64,000 nt of DNA from Streptomyces sp. QL37 (GTDB lineage: Bacteria; Actinomycetota; Actinomycetes; Streptomycetales; Streptomycetaceae). The notes below the pieces were generated by a model. It did not search any database and was not told the DNA's origin. It worked only from the letters and a program-made list of their open reading frames with translations. Below are positions 43,108-51,739 of this stretch, in pieces. Numbering within the stretch: the first letter of the stretch is position 1; each line of letters begins with the position of its first letter. Both the position numbers and the translations under genes were made by a program. The stretch lies in the NCBI RefSeq assembly GCF_002941025.1, contig NZ_PTJS01000001.1:8143764-8207763 (forward strand), written 5' to 3'.

Positions 43108-44127
43108 TCACACCGGTGAGACCGGGCCTCCGGTGCTCTCCCGGCCAACCACGCGGTGCGGGACCACGATCCTGCGGCCGGGCAGCGCCTCGAACCTCCC
43201 CAGGACACGCTCGGTCAGGCACTGCACCGCGCGTTCGGCGATCTGCTCCCGGTCCGGGGCGATCGTGGTGAGCGAGGGGGCGGCGAACCGGCCGTCCTCG
43301 ATGTCGTCGAACCCCATGAGCGCCAGGTCCTCCGGCACCCGCACGCCCTCTTCGGCCGCCACGCGCAGCGCACCGAGGGCCAGTTCGTCGCTGAAGCAGA
43401 AGACGGCGTCGACGGAACCGGGAGCCGCCAGCAACTCCCGCAGAGCCCGCGCCCCCTCGGCCCGGTGCAGGTCGGCCACCTCCACCTCGGCCACCGGAGC
43501 CAGACCGGCCTCCCGCAGCCCTTGCCGGAAGCCCTCGGCGCGCAGCTCGGCCGTCCCGTGGCCCAGCCCCGACTGCAGGCCGATCGCCGCGATACGCCGA
43601 CGGCCCAGCGAGACGAGATGACGAGCGGCATCCCGCGCCGCCCCCACGTTGTCCAGAGCCACATGGTCGATGGACCCGTCCGGCTCCAGCTCGCCCAGGA
43701 CGACCAGCGGCAGACCACCGGCGAGGGACGCCAGGTCGGCCGGAGACGTGGACCACGGGCTGATGATCATGCCGTCGACCTGGTGGCCCTCGGACCCGTC
43801 CAGGAGCCGCCGCTCCAGATCCGCCCGCCCTCCCGTCCGCTCCAGGAGCACCGTCCACCCGCGCTCCTGCGCCGCGTCGATGAGAAGGCCCGTCAGCGCG
43901 CCGAAGTACGGCGAGTGGATCTCGGGCACGGCGACCCCGATGAGGCCCGTACGCCCCTGCCGGAGGTTGCGGGCGGCGAGGTTGGGGCGGTACCCCAGCT
44001 CCTCCACGGCCGCCATGACCCGGGCGCGCGTCGCCGGGGCGACGGCCGCGGCGTTGCTCACGACGTTGGAGACGGTCCGGACGGACACGCCGGCGAGTGC
44101 GGCGACATCCTTGAGTCTCGCTGCCAC
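43108..44127 (-). CDS. LacI-family repressor 1 of the glycan region
   Basis: A 339-residue LacI/GalR regulator. The DNA-binding domain is LKDVAALAGVSVRTVSNVVS and GYRPNLAARNLRQGRTG contains the hinge. The periplasmic-binding-protein-like sensor domain ends in MGFDDIEDGRFAAPSLTTI. The GTG at 44127 places the helix-turn-helix at residue 5. A 14-bp operator (TTGCAACGTTGCAA) lies in the divergent region to the dioxygenase gene, so autoregulation is likely. Its recognition helix nearly equals that of the LacI protein at 55442, suggesting that both read CAACGTTG sites. Confidence 0.9.
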   Translation of the reverse strand: MAARLKDVAALAGVSVRTVSNVVSNAAAVAPATRARVMAAVEELGYRPNLAARNLRQGRTGLIGVAVPEIHSPYFGALTGLLIDAAQERGWTVLLERTGGRADLERRLLDGSEGHQVDGMIISPWSTSPADLASLAGGLPLVVLGELEPDGSIDHVALDNVGAARDAARHLVSLGRRRIAAIGLQSGLGHGTAELRAEGFRQGLREAGLAPVAEVEVADLHRAEGARALRELLAAPGSVDAVFCFSDELALGALRVAAEEGVRVPEDLALMGFDDIEDGRFAAPSLTTIAPDREQIAERAVQCLTERVLGRFEALPGRRIVVPHRVVGRESTGGPVSPV

Positions 44128-44231
44128 AGCCGGTGCGCTCCCGTCCTTCTGCCTGCGGGGGCGGTCGGCGGACCGTGCCCTCTGCGCTGTGCACCGTAAC
44201 AGGCCCGCCGCCCGACATCGCGTGCTCCCTC

Positions 44232-44260
44232 TTGCCACGTTGCTTGCAACGTTGCAACAT
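44232..44260 (+). promoter_or_regulatory. Candidate promoter of the dioxygenase gene
   Basis: TTGCCA (44232-44237), 17-bp spacer, CAACAT (44255-44260). The LacI-type operator covers the spacer and -10 box. Confidence 0.45.
44244..44257. promoter_or_regulatory. LacI-type operator in the lacI-dioxygenase divergent region
   Basis: TTGCAACGTTGCAA is a perfect 14-bp palindrome with a central CG. A partial copy (TTGCCACGTTGC) lies 12 bp to the left. Confidence 0.75.
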
Positions 44261-44347
44261 GGGCGCGTCGGCAGGGCCGCAGGAGAGCGGCTCCGCGCCT
44301 GCGCCGCTCTGTCGTGCCCGCTTCCCGCCCTTGAAGGGATCACTGCC

Positions 44348-45175
44348 ATGCCCGAGACCTCCCTCGCCCCGCACCTCGACGCGGCCGTCCAGGATCTGTA
44401 CACGGCGGGGATCACCGCGTGCCGGGGTGCCTTCACCCCGGAGTGGGCCGACGTGATGCGGGACGACATCGAGAAGGCCTTCGCCGAGGCGCGCGGGCGG
44501 GAGGGCGGGGCGGTCGGCCGGGGGCCGCACCGTTTCTACGTGGAGATACACCCCGAGCAACTGCGGGGCTTCGTGGACCTCGTCGACCATCCGTGGGTGC
44601 GTGGGGTGGCCGAGGCCGTTTTGGGGGCCGACTACCGCATCGTCGAGCTGGGCTTCGACGTCCCGCTGGCCGGAGCGGTGAACCAGCCCTGGCACAGGGA
44701 CTTCCCCATGCCGGAGGCCACCCGGCACCGGCGTCGGCTGACGTCGCTCGCCTTCAACCTCACCGCCGTGGACACGCGCGAGGACATGGGGCCGTTCGAG
44801 ATCGCGCCGGGCACCCAGTGGGACGACGACCCCGGTTTCGGCCACGGGATGTTCCCGGCCCGCGACTCCTACCCGCGCTACGAGGCCCTCGCCGAGCGCA
44901 AGTATCCGAGGCGCGGGGACATCTCGGCCCGCTCCGCCCTGACGATCCACCGGGGGACGGCCAACCACTCGCCCGACGCCCGGCCCGTCCTGGTGCTCGG
45001 CATCGACGCACCGGGGGCCGGCAACGACGCGCAGCACGACATGGCGGTGACCAGGGAGTACTGGGCGTCGCTGCCCGGCCGGGTACGTGCCCACCTGCAC
45101 TGCCCGGTCGTGGAGGAGCTGACCCCCATCGTGCAGAAGCACACCATCGAGGGTCTGGTCATGGGCGACGCCTGA
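44348..45175 (+). CDS. Phytanoyl-CoA dioxygenase (PhyH)-family protein
   Basis: A 275-residue Fe(II)/2-oxoglutarate oxygenase. The iron triad is probably His116 and Asp118 (PWHRDFP) with a distal His in LTIHRGTANHS (His201 or His207). An arginine shortly after would bind 2-oxoglutarate. The ATG at 44348 follows GAAGGGA. Its location between the glycoside hydrolases and the LacI operator suggests coregulation with them, but its substrate is not evident; hydroxylation of a sugar-linked or lipid compound is possible. It converges with the second GH2 gene across a strong terminator. Confidence 0.82.
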   Translation: MPETSLAPHLDAAVQDLYTAGITACRGAFTPEWADVMRDDIEKAFAEARGREGGAVGRGPHRFYVEIHPEQLRGFVDLVDHPWVRGVAEAVLGADYRIVELGFDVPLAGAVNQPWHRDFPMPEATRHRRRLTSLAFNLTAVDTREDMGPFEIAPGTQWDDDPGFGHGMFPARDSYPRYEALAERKYPRRGDISARSALTIHRGTANHSPDARPVLVLGIDAPGAGNDAQHDMAVTREYWASLPGRVRAHLHCPVVEELTPIVQKHTIEGLVMGDA

Positions 45176-45179
45176 CACC

Positions 45180-45212
45180 GTCGGGCCCGGCGGCCGGCCC
45201 GCCGGGCCCGAC
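45180..45212. terminator. Bidirectional terminator between dioxygenase and GH2 genes
   Basis: Perfect 14-bp arms GTCGGGCCCGGCGG (45180-45193) and complement (45199-45212) with a five-base loop. Confidence 0.85.
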
Positions 45213-45220
45213 GGGTCACC

Positions 45221-47569
45221 TCAGGGTGCCCAGGGGGCGTCCACCGCCCACGTCGTGTCCTCGGTGAAGGTCGCCGCGTTGTCCCACGCGTGACCGCCGC
45301 CCGGAGTGGCCAGCCACACCTCGGAGTCGATGTGGCGCAGATAGCTGCCGGGCAGATTGGCGCTCGACAGCCGTACGCCGCCCTGACCCGCCACCGCGCA
45401 CCAGGTGGCGTCGGCCTTGAAGAGGGCCGAGCCGTCGCTCGCGTCTCGGCGGACCCGGAAGTCCCGGTGGCGCAGGTACTCACCGGGGTAGTTGCGGGAC
45501 TCGAACGAATAGCAGTTGCCGTTCGCCAGGCCGGTGACGACCTTCCACGTGGCGTCGTTCTTCAGGAGCGCGGTGCTGCCGCTGTCGACGACGGCCGTGT
45601 AGGCGAGCGCCTGTGAATGGCGCAGGTACTTGTTCGTGTGCCCCGGAGTGGTGACCCGGAGCGACCTGTTCCCGGTGGGCAGGGTGACAGGCGGCGCGGG
45701 AGTCCTCGACGCCTGGATCAGGGCCTGGTTGGCGGCCTTCACCCGGGCGGTGTCCACCTTGACCACCTGACGGTCGTAGGTGAGCAGCCCGTTCGCCTCG
45801 TTCTCGACGTCCGTGATCTCCGTGTAGACCGAAGCGGAGAGCCCGGCGGGCAGCTGGCCGACGCGGATGGCGTCGATGAGGCCCACGAAGCGGTTGCCGA
45901 GAGCGGAGAGGCTCGCCTGGTCCTCGTAGCTGAACCCGCCGCCCGGATACCACTCGTGACCCGGCACCTTGTAGCCCAGTCCGCCGAACTCGCCGAGGAC
46001 GGCGGCCCGGGTCGCGGTCGGCGCGGTGTTCCCGGGACCGACGTAGACGTGGTTGTCGATGACGTCCCCGTTGCCGCCGTCCACCGAACCGCAGCAGTTG
46101 ACCCCGCTCATGTTGTTGACGAGCCGCGACGGGTCGTACGCCTTCACCTCGTCGGCGATCCTGGCCTGGTCGTACTGTCCCCAGCCCTCGTTCTGGTTGA
46201 CCCACATGACCACCGAGGGCGAGCTGCGGTGCTGGTCGATGACCGCGTGGTACTCGGCCTCCCACTGTGCCCTCGCCGCACTGTCGGGGGTCTTCCCGGT
46301 GTCCATCGCGGGCATGTCCTGCCAGACGAGGAGGCCCAGCTTGTCCGCCCAGTAGAACCAGCGCTGCGGTTCGACCTTGATGTGCTTGCGGACCATGTTG
46401 AAGCCGAGGTCCTTGTGCGCCTGGAGATCGGACCTGAGCGCGGCGTCGGTGGGTGCCGTGTAGATGCCGTCCGGCCAGTAGCCCTGGTCGAGTGTGCCGG
46501 TCTGGAAGACGAACTTCCCGTTGAGGACCGGGCGCAGGATGTTGTCGACCTTCGCGATGCCCACGGACCGCATGCCCGCGTAGCTGCCCACCGTGTCCAC
46601 CACGGCCGCCCCGTCGAGCAGTTCGGCGCGAACGTCGTAGAGGAACGGGTCGTCGGGGCTCCACAGCCGGGGGCCGGGTACCGGGACGGAGATCTCCGAG
46701 CCGGGCGCCCCCGTCGCCGTCCCCACGACGGTGCCGCCGCTGGAGACGGTGACCCGGGCGGTCCGGCCGCTGCCCGCCGCGGCCTGCACCTTGACCCGCA
46801 GGGTGCTGTTGCCGAGGTCCGGCGTCATGTCCAGGCGTGTGACGTGCGACGCCGCGACGGGCTCCAGCCAGACCGTCTGCCAGATGCCGGAGGCCGCCGT
46901 GTAGAAGATCCCGCCGCCCGGGTGGGGGTTCACGTCGTTGATCCGCTGCTTGCCGACGGCCTGGCCGCCGGTCTGCGTCGGGTCGTACACGGAGACCACG
47001 ATCGTGTTCGTGCCACCGTTGAGCTGGGGCGTGATGTCGTACGAGAACGAGTCGAAGCCGCCCTTGTGCGCCCCGACCTGGGTGCCGTTGACCCAGACGG
47101 TGCTCTGCCAGTCGGAGGCGCCGAAGTTGAGCACGGTCCGGCGGCCGTTCCAGTTCGACGGCACGGTGAAGGTCCGCTTGTACCAGAGCTTGTCGTTCTC
47201 GGTGATCTTCCGCTTGATGCCGGAGAGCGAGGACTCCGCGACGAACGGGACCCTGATCTGCTCGGAGAACGCCGAGGGCTGCCCGGCGTCGCGGCCGGTC
47301 ACCGCGAAGTCCCAGATGCCGTTGAGATTCGCCCAGTCGGGGCGGGTCAGCTGGGGGCGCGGATACTCGGGGAGCGGGTTGTCGACGGACACCTGGTTCG
47401 TCCAGGGCGTCGTCATGGGCGCCGGCTTCGGTGTCCACGCGGTGGGTGCGGCGGCGGCCGGGGCGGTGGCCGCTCCGACGAGTGCGGTGGCGAGCAGCGC
47501 CAGCAGGCCGGTGCCGGCGGTTAACCGTCTCCACCAGGTGCGGCGGCGTGGTGCGGTTGCGGGTGTCAT
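45221..47569 (-). CDS. Secreted GH2 glycoside hydrolase with AbfB (CBM42) module
   Basis: A 782-residue exported enzyme. A signal peptide of about 40 residues precedes GH2 domains (~60-620) with acid/base Glu461 (NQNEGWGQY) and probable nucleophile Glu527 (LGEFGG). A C-terminal beta-trefoil of AbfB type (~645-782) follows, with repeated YLRHxxF/Y patterns (KYLRHSQALAY, EYLRHRDFRV, SYLRHIDSEV). AbfB/CBM42 modules bind arabinofuranose side chains, which points to a furanose-containing substrate. The catalytic part is paralogous to the GH2 at 39733, including the shared PEYPRPQ, GIFYTA(A/S)SGIWQTVW and SGVNCC segments. The ATG at 47569 follows GGAG. Confidence 0.88.
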   Translation of the reverse strand: MTPATAPRRRTWWRRLTAGTGLLALLATALVGAATAPAAAAPTAWTPKPAPMTTPWTNQVSVDNPLPEYPRPQLTRPDWANLNGIWDFAVTGRDAGQPSAFSEQIRVPFVAESSLSGIKRKITENDKLWYKRTFTVPSNWNGRRTVLNFGASDWQSTVWVNGTQVGAHKGGFDSFSYDITPQLNGGTNTIVVSVYDPTQTGGQAVGKQRINDVNPHPGGGIFYTAASGIWQTVWLEPVAASHVTRLDMTPDLGNSTLRVKVQAAAGSGRTARVTVSSGGTVVGTATGAPGSEISVPVPGPRLWSPDDPFLYDVRAELLDGAAVVDTVGSYAGMRSVGIAKVDNILRPVLNGKFVFQTGTLDQGYWPDGIYTAPTDAALRSDLQAHKDLGFNMVRKHIKVEPQRWFYWADKLGLLVWQDMPAMDTGKTPDSAARAQWEAEYHAVIDQHRSSPSVVMWVNQNEGWGQYDQARIADEVKAYDPSRLVNNMSGVNCCGSVDGGNGDVIDNHVYVGPGNTAPTATRAAVLGEFGGLGYKVPGHEWYPGGGFSYEDQASLSALGNRFVGLIDAIRVGQLPAGLSASVYTEITDVENEANGLLTYDRQVVKVDTARVKAANQALIQASRTPAPPVTLPTGNRSLRVTTPGHTNKYLRHSQALAYTAVVDSGSTALLKNDATWKVVTGLANGNCYSFESRNYPGEYLRHRDFRVRRDASDGSALFKADATWCAVAGQGGVRLSSANLPGSYLRHIDSEVWLATPGGGHAWDNAATFTEDTTWAVDAPWAP

Positions 47570-47595
47570 CCCAGGGACTCCTTCATGACGAGGAG

Positions 47596-47619
47596 CCCCC
47601 GCGCCGGCCGGCGCGGGGG
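47596..47619 (-). terminator. Terminator between GH127 and GH2 genes
   Basis: A 24-bp perfect palindrome (CCCCCGCGCCGG and complement), 24 bp beyond the GH127 stop. It could reduce read-through into the downstream GH2 gene. Confidence 0.75.
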
Positions 47620-47642
47620 GTGGCGCGTCGGCGGACCGCCGC

Positions 47643-50075
47643 TCAGAGCAGCTGCCAGAGATGGTCCGCGGTCCCGTTGTCGTCGTACTGGACGACGTGG
47701 GCGCTGTCGGCGGTGGACATGCCGTCCACGCCGAGCACCTTGTCCGAGTTGCGGTTGCGGATGCGGTACCAGCCGTCCCCGTCGGGCACGAGCTGCCACA
47801 GGTGGTCCGCCGTGTCGTTGTCGTCGAACTGGACGACGTGGGCGCTGTTCGCCGTGGACATGAGGTCCACGCCGAGCACCTTGCCCGAGTGCTGGTTGCG
47901 GATGCGGTACCAGCCGTCGCCGTTGGCCACGAGCCGCCACAGGTGGTCGGCGGTCCCGGTGTCGGCGAACTGGACGACGTGGGCGCTGTTCTCGGTGGAC
48001 ATGAGGTCCACGCCCAGCACCTTGCCGGAGTTGCGGTTGCCGATCCGGTACCAGCGGTCCGCGAGCCAGGGTGCCCCGTCCGGACTCGCGGTCGGGAAGG
48101 ACGTGATCCGCAGGCGTGCCGCGCCCATGGGGACGAGCGTGACCTCCTCGACCGGCTCGGTGCTGCGTGCCGGGCTCGGCTGGAGCGGCCGCACCACGTG
48201 CTCGTCGTCGGCGCTCCACTCGGGGATGCGGCGGGCACGGGCGGTCATGGACAGTGGGGTGCCCTCCAGCGTGAAGGGGTTGTCGCCGGGCGAGCGGCGG
48301 CGCGGCGTGGCGGGGAGCCGTGCGCCGTCCAGGACGAGCCCGTAGTTCCACGGAGTGGTGGCGTGGACCGCGTACTCCGGGAACTGCTCGGTGCCCCCGA
48401 TGCGTTCGTACGACTCCCCGATGCGCAGGGAGTAGGTGAGCGGGCCGTGGTCCACGCTGACCGAGCCGTGGTTGTCCGTCCAGGTGCGCACGGTCGTCCG
48501 CTGCGGCAGGCGCAGGGTGACCCGGTCGCCGTCGGACCAGGTCCGCTCGATCCTGGTGAAGGCAGGACCGGCCGGTGCGGTGACGCGCTGCCCGTTGACC
48601 CTGATGTCCGGCTCGTCGCACCAGGCGGGAACGCGCAGGACCAGGGGGAAGCGCAGCGCCTTCGAGGACGCGAGGGAGAGCGTGACCGTGTCCGTGAACG
48701 GGTAGCCGGTCTCCTCGGTGAAGGTGACCTCCGTGCCGTCCGCGACCTTCGCGGTGACCGCACAGGGTGCGTACATCGCCGCCGCGAGACCGCCGTCCGG
48801 GGTGGCGAGCCAGAGCTCCTCGACGAAGTAGGGCCATCCCATGCCGTAGTTGTGCGGGCAGCAGCGGTACTGGTCGACGCCCGGCAGGTAGGCCTGCATG
48901 GCGAATCCGTTCTGGAACTGCCGGTCCCGCTTGGGCGCGTCGTCCAGGTCGACGCTGTTGGCGCTGGTGACGTAGTGGATCGCCTTCCCCGACGGGTCCA
49001 GCGAGGCGGGCAGCGAGTTGAAGGCGAGCTCCTCGCAGCGGTCCGCCCAGAGCGGGTCGCCCGTGATCCGGGTGAGCAGCTGGTGGCTCGCCATGAACTC
49101 GACGATCCCGCAGGTCTCGAAGCCCTGCCGGGGGTCGCCGTGCCCGGGCCGGGCGTTCTCGTCCCCGGCGAATCCGCCGCCGGGGAACTGCCCGTAGGCG
49201 TCCATGGCCTTGGCGTACGTCCCGTACGTGTCCCGCGTGTCCTGCGCTGAGCCGCTGCGCAGGGCGTACTGGGCGGGTTCGCGGAAGCCCTGCGCGATGT
49301 TGACGTTGTGCGGGTTGACCAGGTTGTCGCCCCAGTCGGCGCCGTAACGGTGGATCTTGTCGGCGAGGTCGAGCAGGAAGGCGTCGCCGGTGCGGTTGTA
49401 CAGCCAGTAGACGCTGTCGAGACCGTCGCCCCAGCGCAGGGCGATCCAGCTGGTGTCGAAGGCGCCGGGGCCCTGCGCGTTCATGTAGCGGAAGAACCTG
49501 CTGAGGAACGGGATGATCCGGTTGTCCCCGTCGTACTCCTGCCAGGAGCGCAGCGCCTGGACCAGGGGCAGGAACGGCCAGAAGTCGGGGCCGCCGTTCA
49601 GCGAGGTCCGCAGGGCCTTCGGGCCGAAGAAGCCGTCGGACTGCTGGGTCGTGAGGATCGCGTCGATCCACCGGCGTGCGGCGGCGAGTGCCTTCGCGTC
49701 CCCCGTGACGATCGCCAGGTCCGTGTATCCGCGCAGCCAGTAGGGGACCTCCTCCCAGCCGCCCAGGTCGGGGCGGACCCAGCCGGAGTTCTCGAAGTCG
49801 AGGAAGTGCGAGAACTCCTCGTAGCGGCCGCAAAGGCCGTCCAGCTGGAGCCGGAGCTGGCCCGCGAGCCAGCCCTCGGCGGTGACGCGTCCCGGCGGCA
49901 GCTTCAGGAAGGCGGTCGGGTGCAGCGGCGCGGCGTTGGGGGAGTAGTGCCCCCCACGCGCGGCGGCCATCACGCCCTCGGCGGCGGTCGCCGTGGTGGC
50001 CCAGCGGCCGGCGGCCGTGGTCGCGGCGACGGTGGCCAGCGCACCGGTCATGAGTTGTCTGCGGTTCAGGGGCAT
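47643..50075 (-). CDS. Secreted GH127 glycosidase (beta-L-arabinofuranosidase family) with ricin-type lectin module
   Basis: An 810-residue exported enzyme with a Tat-like signal (NRRQLMTGAL). The catalytic (alpha/alpha) barrel keeps the zinc-thiolate site of GH127: Glu320 and Cys322 (FETCGI), and Cys405 and Cys406 (RCCPHNYG). One of the last two is the nucleophilic cysteine in the characterised enzyme HypBA1. The C terminus (~690-810) holds three ricin-type repeats of about 43 residues, each with WYRI.N..SGKVLGVD.MST and ending in DHLWxL. GH127 enzymes release beta-L-arabinofuranose. It diverges from the YtfQ-like importer, and CAACGTTG sites lie between them. Confidence 0.9.
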   Translation of the reverse strand: MPLNRRQLMTGALATVAATTAAGRWATTATAAEGVMAAARGGHYSPNAAPLHPTAFLKLPPGRVTAEGWLAGQLRLQLDGLCGRYEEFSHFLDFENSGWVRPDLGGWEEVPYWLRGYTDLAIVTGDAKALAAARRWIDAILTTQQSDGFFGPKALRTSLNGGPDFWPFLPLVQALRSWQEYDGDNRIIPFLSRFFRYMNAQGPGAFDTSWIALRWGDGLDSVYWLYNRTGDAFLLDLADKIHRYGADWGDNLVNPHNVNIAQGFREPAQYALRSGSAQDTRDTYGTYAKAMDAYGQFPGGGFAGDENARPGHGDPRQGFETCGIVEFMASHQLLTRITGDPLWADRCEELAFNSLPASLDPSGKAIHYVTSANSVDLDDAPKRDRQFQNGFAMQAYLPGVDQYRCCPHNYGMGWPYFVEELWLATPDGGLAAAMYAPCAVTAKVADGTEVTFTEETGYPFTDTVTLSLASSKALRFPLVLRVPAWCDEPDIRVNGQRVTAPAGPAFTRIERTWSDGDRVTLRLPQRTTVRTWTDNHGSVSVDHGPLTYSLRIGESYERIGGTEQFPEYAVHATTPWNYGLVLDGARLPATPRRRSPGDNPFTLEGTPLSMTARARRIPEWSADDEHVVRPLQPSPARSTEPVEEVTLVPMGAARLRITSFPTASPDGAPWLADRWYRIGNRNSGKVLGVDLMSTENSAHVVQFADTGTADHLWRLVANGDGWYRIRNQHSGKVLGVDLMSTANSAHVVQFDDNDTADHLWQLVPDGDGWYRIRNRNSDKVLGVDGMSTADSAHVVQYDDNGTADHLWQLL

Positions 50076-50187
50076 CGTGTGGGGGCTCCGCTTCTGCTCT
50101 GCCGGACAGGGATGGGGGACCGGCCCGGACAGGCCGGCGCATGGCGAAGGCGGGCGTCGCGTCCGCGGCTGACGGGACGACACCTCA

Positions 50188-50203
50188 TGTGCAACGTTGG
50201 AAA
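50188..50203. promoter_or_regulatory. LacI-type operator before the GH127 gene
   Basis: TGTGCAACGTTGGAAA contains the CAACGTTG core at 50192-50199, about 117 bp upstream of the GH127 start. Confidence 0.6.
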
Positions 50204-50345
50204 ATCGATGTCGGCGGTATGACAGCACGCGGTCAAGCCGCTGTCCAGAGGTGGCGCAGTACCTGGTGCGGAACGAACCCGGCGTTCGGCGGGGGCGGGC
50301 GTGCACCCTGGGGCGACACATTTTGGAAACGCATCGACAACTCTC

Positions 50346-50375
50346 TTGCCGCCTGCGGCGCCTCGCCTATATAAC
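50346..50375 (+). promoter_or_regulatory. Promoter of the YtfQRT-YjfF-like importer operon
   Basis: TTGCCG (50346-50351), 18-bp spacer, TATAAC (50370-50375). The -10 box overlaps the AACGTT operator core, a classic repression arrangement. The expected start of transcription is near 50382. Confidence 0.6.
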
Positions 50376-50383
50376 GTTGTAAA
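50369..50383. promoter_or_regulatory. LacI-type operator over the importer promoter
   Basis: ATATAACGTTGTAAA shares the AACGTTG core with the sites at 37039, 44244 and 50192, with one mismatch in the palindrome. Confidence 0.6.
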
Positions 50384-50408
50384 CCGAGCCGCCGAGAGGC
50401 CGCACCAG

Positions 50409-50452
50409 CCCTCACGACCAGAGTTCTCGCAGCTCGGAACGGGTCGTGAGGG
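50409..50452 (+). promoter_or_regulatory. Hairpin in the 5' leader of the importer operon
   Basis: CCCTCACGACC (50409-50419) pairs with GGTCGTGAGGG (50442-50452) across a 22-base loop, within the predicted leader. It may stabilise the mRNA or act as an attenuator. No other motif is seen in the rest of the 477-bp divergent region (50076-50552). Confidence 0.45.
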
Positions 50453-50552
50453 ATACAGCGTCATCCGCCGCCGAGCGGCTGACGCATCCTCCCGCCATGC
50501 CCGACCGCACGCCGAACGGTGTGCCGTCACCTCGCCAAGGAGCGTCCCGCGC

Positions 50553-51638
50553 ATGATGATCCAGCGTCGATCCCGTACCCTCGCCGTGGCCTGCCTGATC
50601 GCCGCCACCGCCACGCTGGCCGTTTCCGGCTGCTCCAAGTCGGAGACCTCGGACAGCGCGGGCGGTGACAGCAGCCAGGGTGCACAGGCGGCCAAGTCCC
50701 CCGAGGCCTCCTCCGGTCCCGGCTGCTCCCTGCAGAGCTACGGAGCACCCAAGATCGACCTCAAGAACGCAGTGGTCGGCTTCTCCCAGTCGGAGAAGGA
50801 GGCCAACCCGTTCCGTATCGCCGAGACCCAGTCCATCAAGGACGAGGCCGCGAAGATCGGCGTCAAGAAGCTGCTCACCACCAACGCGCAGTCGCAGCTG
50901 TCCAAGCAGATCAGCGACATCCAGGACATGCTCTCGCAGGGGGCCCAGTTCCTCATCATCGCGCCGCTGAACTCCGACGGCCTGGAGCCGGCGCTCAAGG
51001 CGGCCGCGGCGAAGAAGGTGCCCGTCCTCACCATCGACCGCAAGGTCAACTCCACGGCGTGCAAGGACTACGTGGCCTTCCTCGGCTCCGACTTCGTCGA
51101 GCAGGGCAAGCGGGCCGCCGACGCGATGATCAAGGCGACCGACGGCAAGGGCAAGGTGGCGATCCTCCTCGGCGCGTCCGGCAACAACGTGACCACCGAC
51201 CGGACCAAGGGCTTCGTCGACCAGATCAAGGCCGAGGCACCCGGAATCGAGATCGTCGCCCAGCAGACCGGCGAGTTCGCCCGTGACAAGGGCCAGCAGG
51301 TCATGGAGCAGCTCATCCAGTCCAAGCCCGACATCACCGCCGTGTACGCGGAGAACGACGAGATGGGCCTCGGCGCCGTCACGGCGCTGAAGGCAGCCGG
51401 CAAGAAGCCCGGCAAGGACGTCAAGATCGTCTCGGTCGACGGCACCCGCAACGCCGTGCAGGCCCTGGTCAACGGCGAGTACAACGCCGTCATCGAGTCC
51501 AACCCCCGCTTCGGCCCGCTGGCCTTCGCGACCGCCCAGAAGTTCTACGGCGGCGAGGAGATCCCCGAGAACGTCATCATCACCGACCGCGCCTACGACG
51601 AGACCAACGCCAAGGAATCGCTCGGCGGGGCGTTCTGA
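50553..51638 (+). CDS. YtfQ-like furanose-sugar ABC substrate-binding lipoprotein
   Basis: A 361-residue lipoprotein (lipobox AVSGCSK, Cys27) with a periplasmic-binding-protein fold of the ribose type. Its wording follows E. coli YtfQ, which binds galactofuranose and also arabinofuranose: VGFSQSEKEANPFRIAETQS, IIAPLNSDGLEPAL, TDRTKGFVDQIK, VYAENDEMGLGAVTALK. The operon gene order (binding protein, one double ATPase, two permeases) also matches ytfQ-ytfR-ytfT-yjfF. AAGGAG lies ten bases before the ATG at 50553. The ligand is inferred from family likeness and from the GH2/GH127 neighbours. Confidence 0.87.
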   Translation: MMIQRRSRTLAVACLIAATATLAVSGCSKSETSDSAGGDSSQGAQAAKSPEASSGPGCSLQSYGAPKIDLKNAVVGFSQSEKEANPFRIAETQSIKDEAAKIGVKKLLTTNAQSQLSKQISDIQDMLSQGAQFLIIAPLNSDGLEPALKAAAAKKVPVLTIDRKVNSTACKDYVAFLGSDFVEQGKRAADAMIKATDGKGKVAILLGASGNNVTTDRTKGFVDQIKAEAPGIEIVAQQTGEFARDKGQQVMEQLIQSKPDITAVYAENDEMGLGAVTALKAAGKKPGKDVKIVSVDGTRNAVQALVNGEYNAVIESNPRFGPLAFATAQKFYGGEEIPENVIITDRAYDETNAKESLGGAF

Positions 51639-51663
51639 TCCGCTCCTGAACGCATCGGCCCCG

Positions 51664-51696
51664 GCCGCCGTGGCGCTCGCACCCGGCCACGGCGGC
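51664..51696 (+). terminator. Intra-operon hairpin after the binding-protein gene
   Basis: GCCGCCGTGGC (51664-51674) pairs with GCCACGGCGGC (51686-51696). Hairpins here commonly raise binding-protein mRNA relative to the downstream transporter genes. Confidence 0.6.
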
Positions 51697-51739
51697 TCCC
51701 GGGCCCTCACCCTTGGACAGCGGAAGGCCAAGAAGACCC

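Noticed and set aside
47646..48060. Tandem DNA repeats that could suggest a CRISPR array
   Set aside because: They are three protein-coding ricin-type repeats of about 129 bp, in frame in the GH127 gene, without constant repeats and unique spacers.
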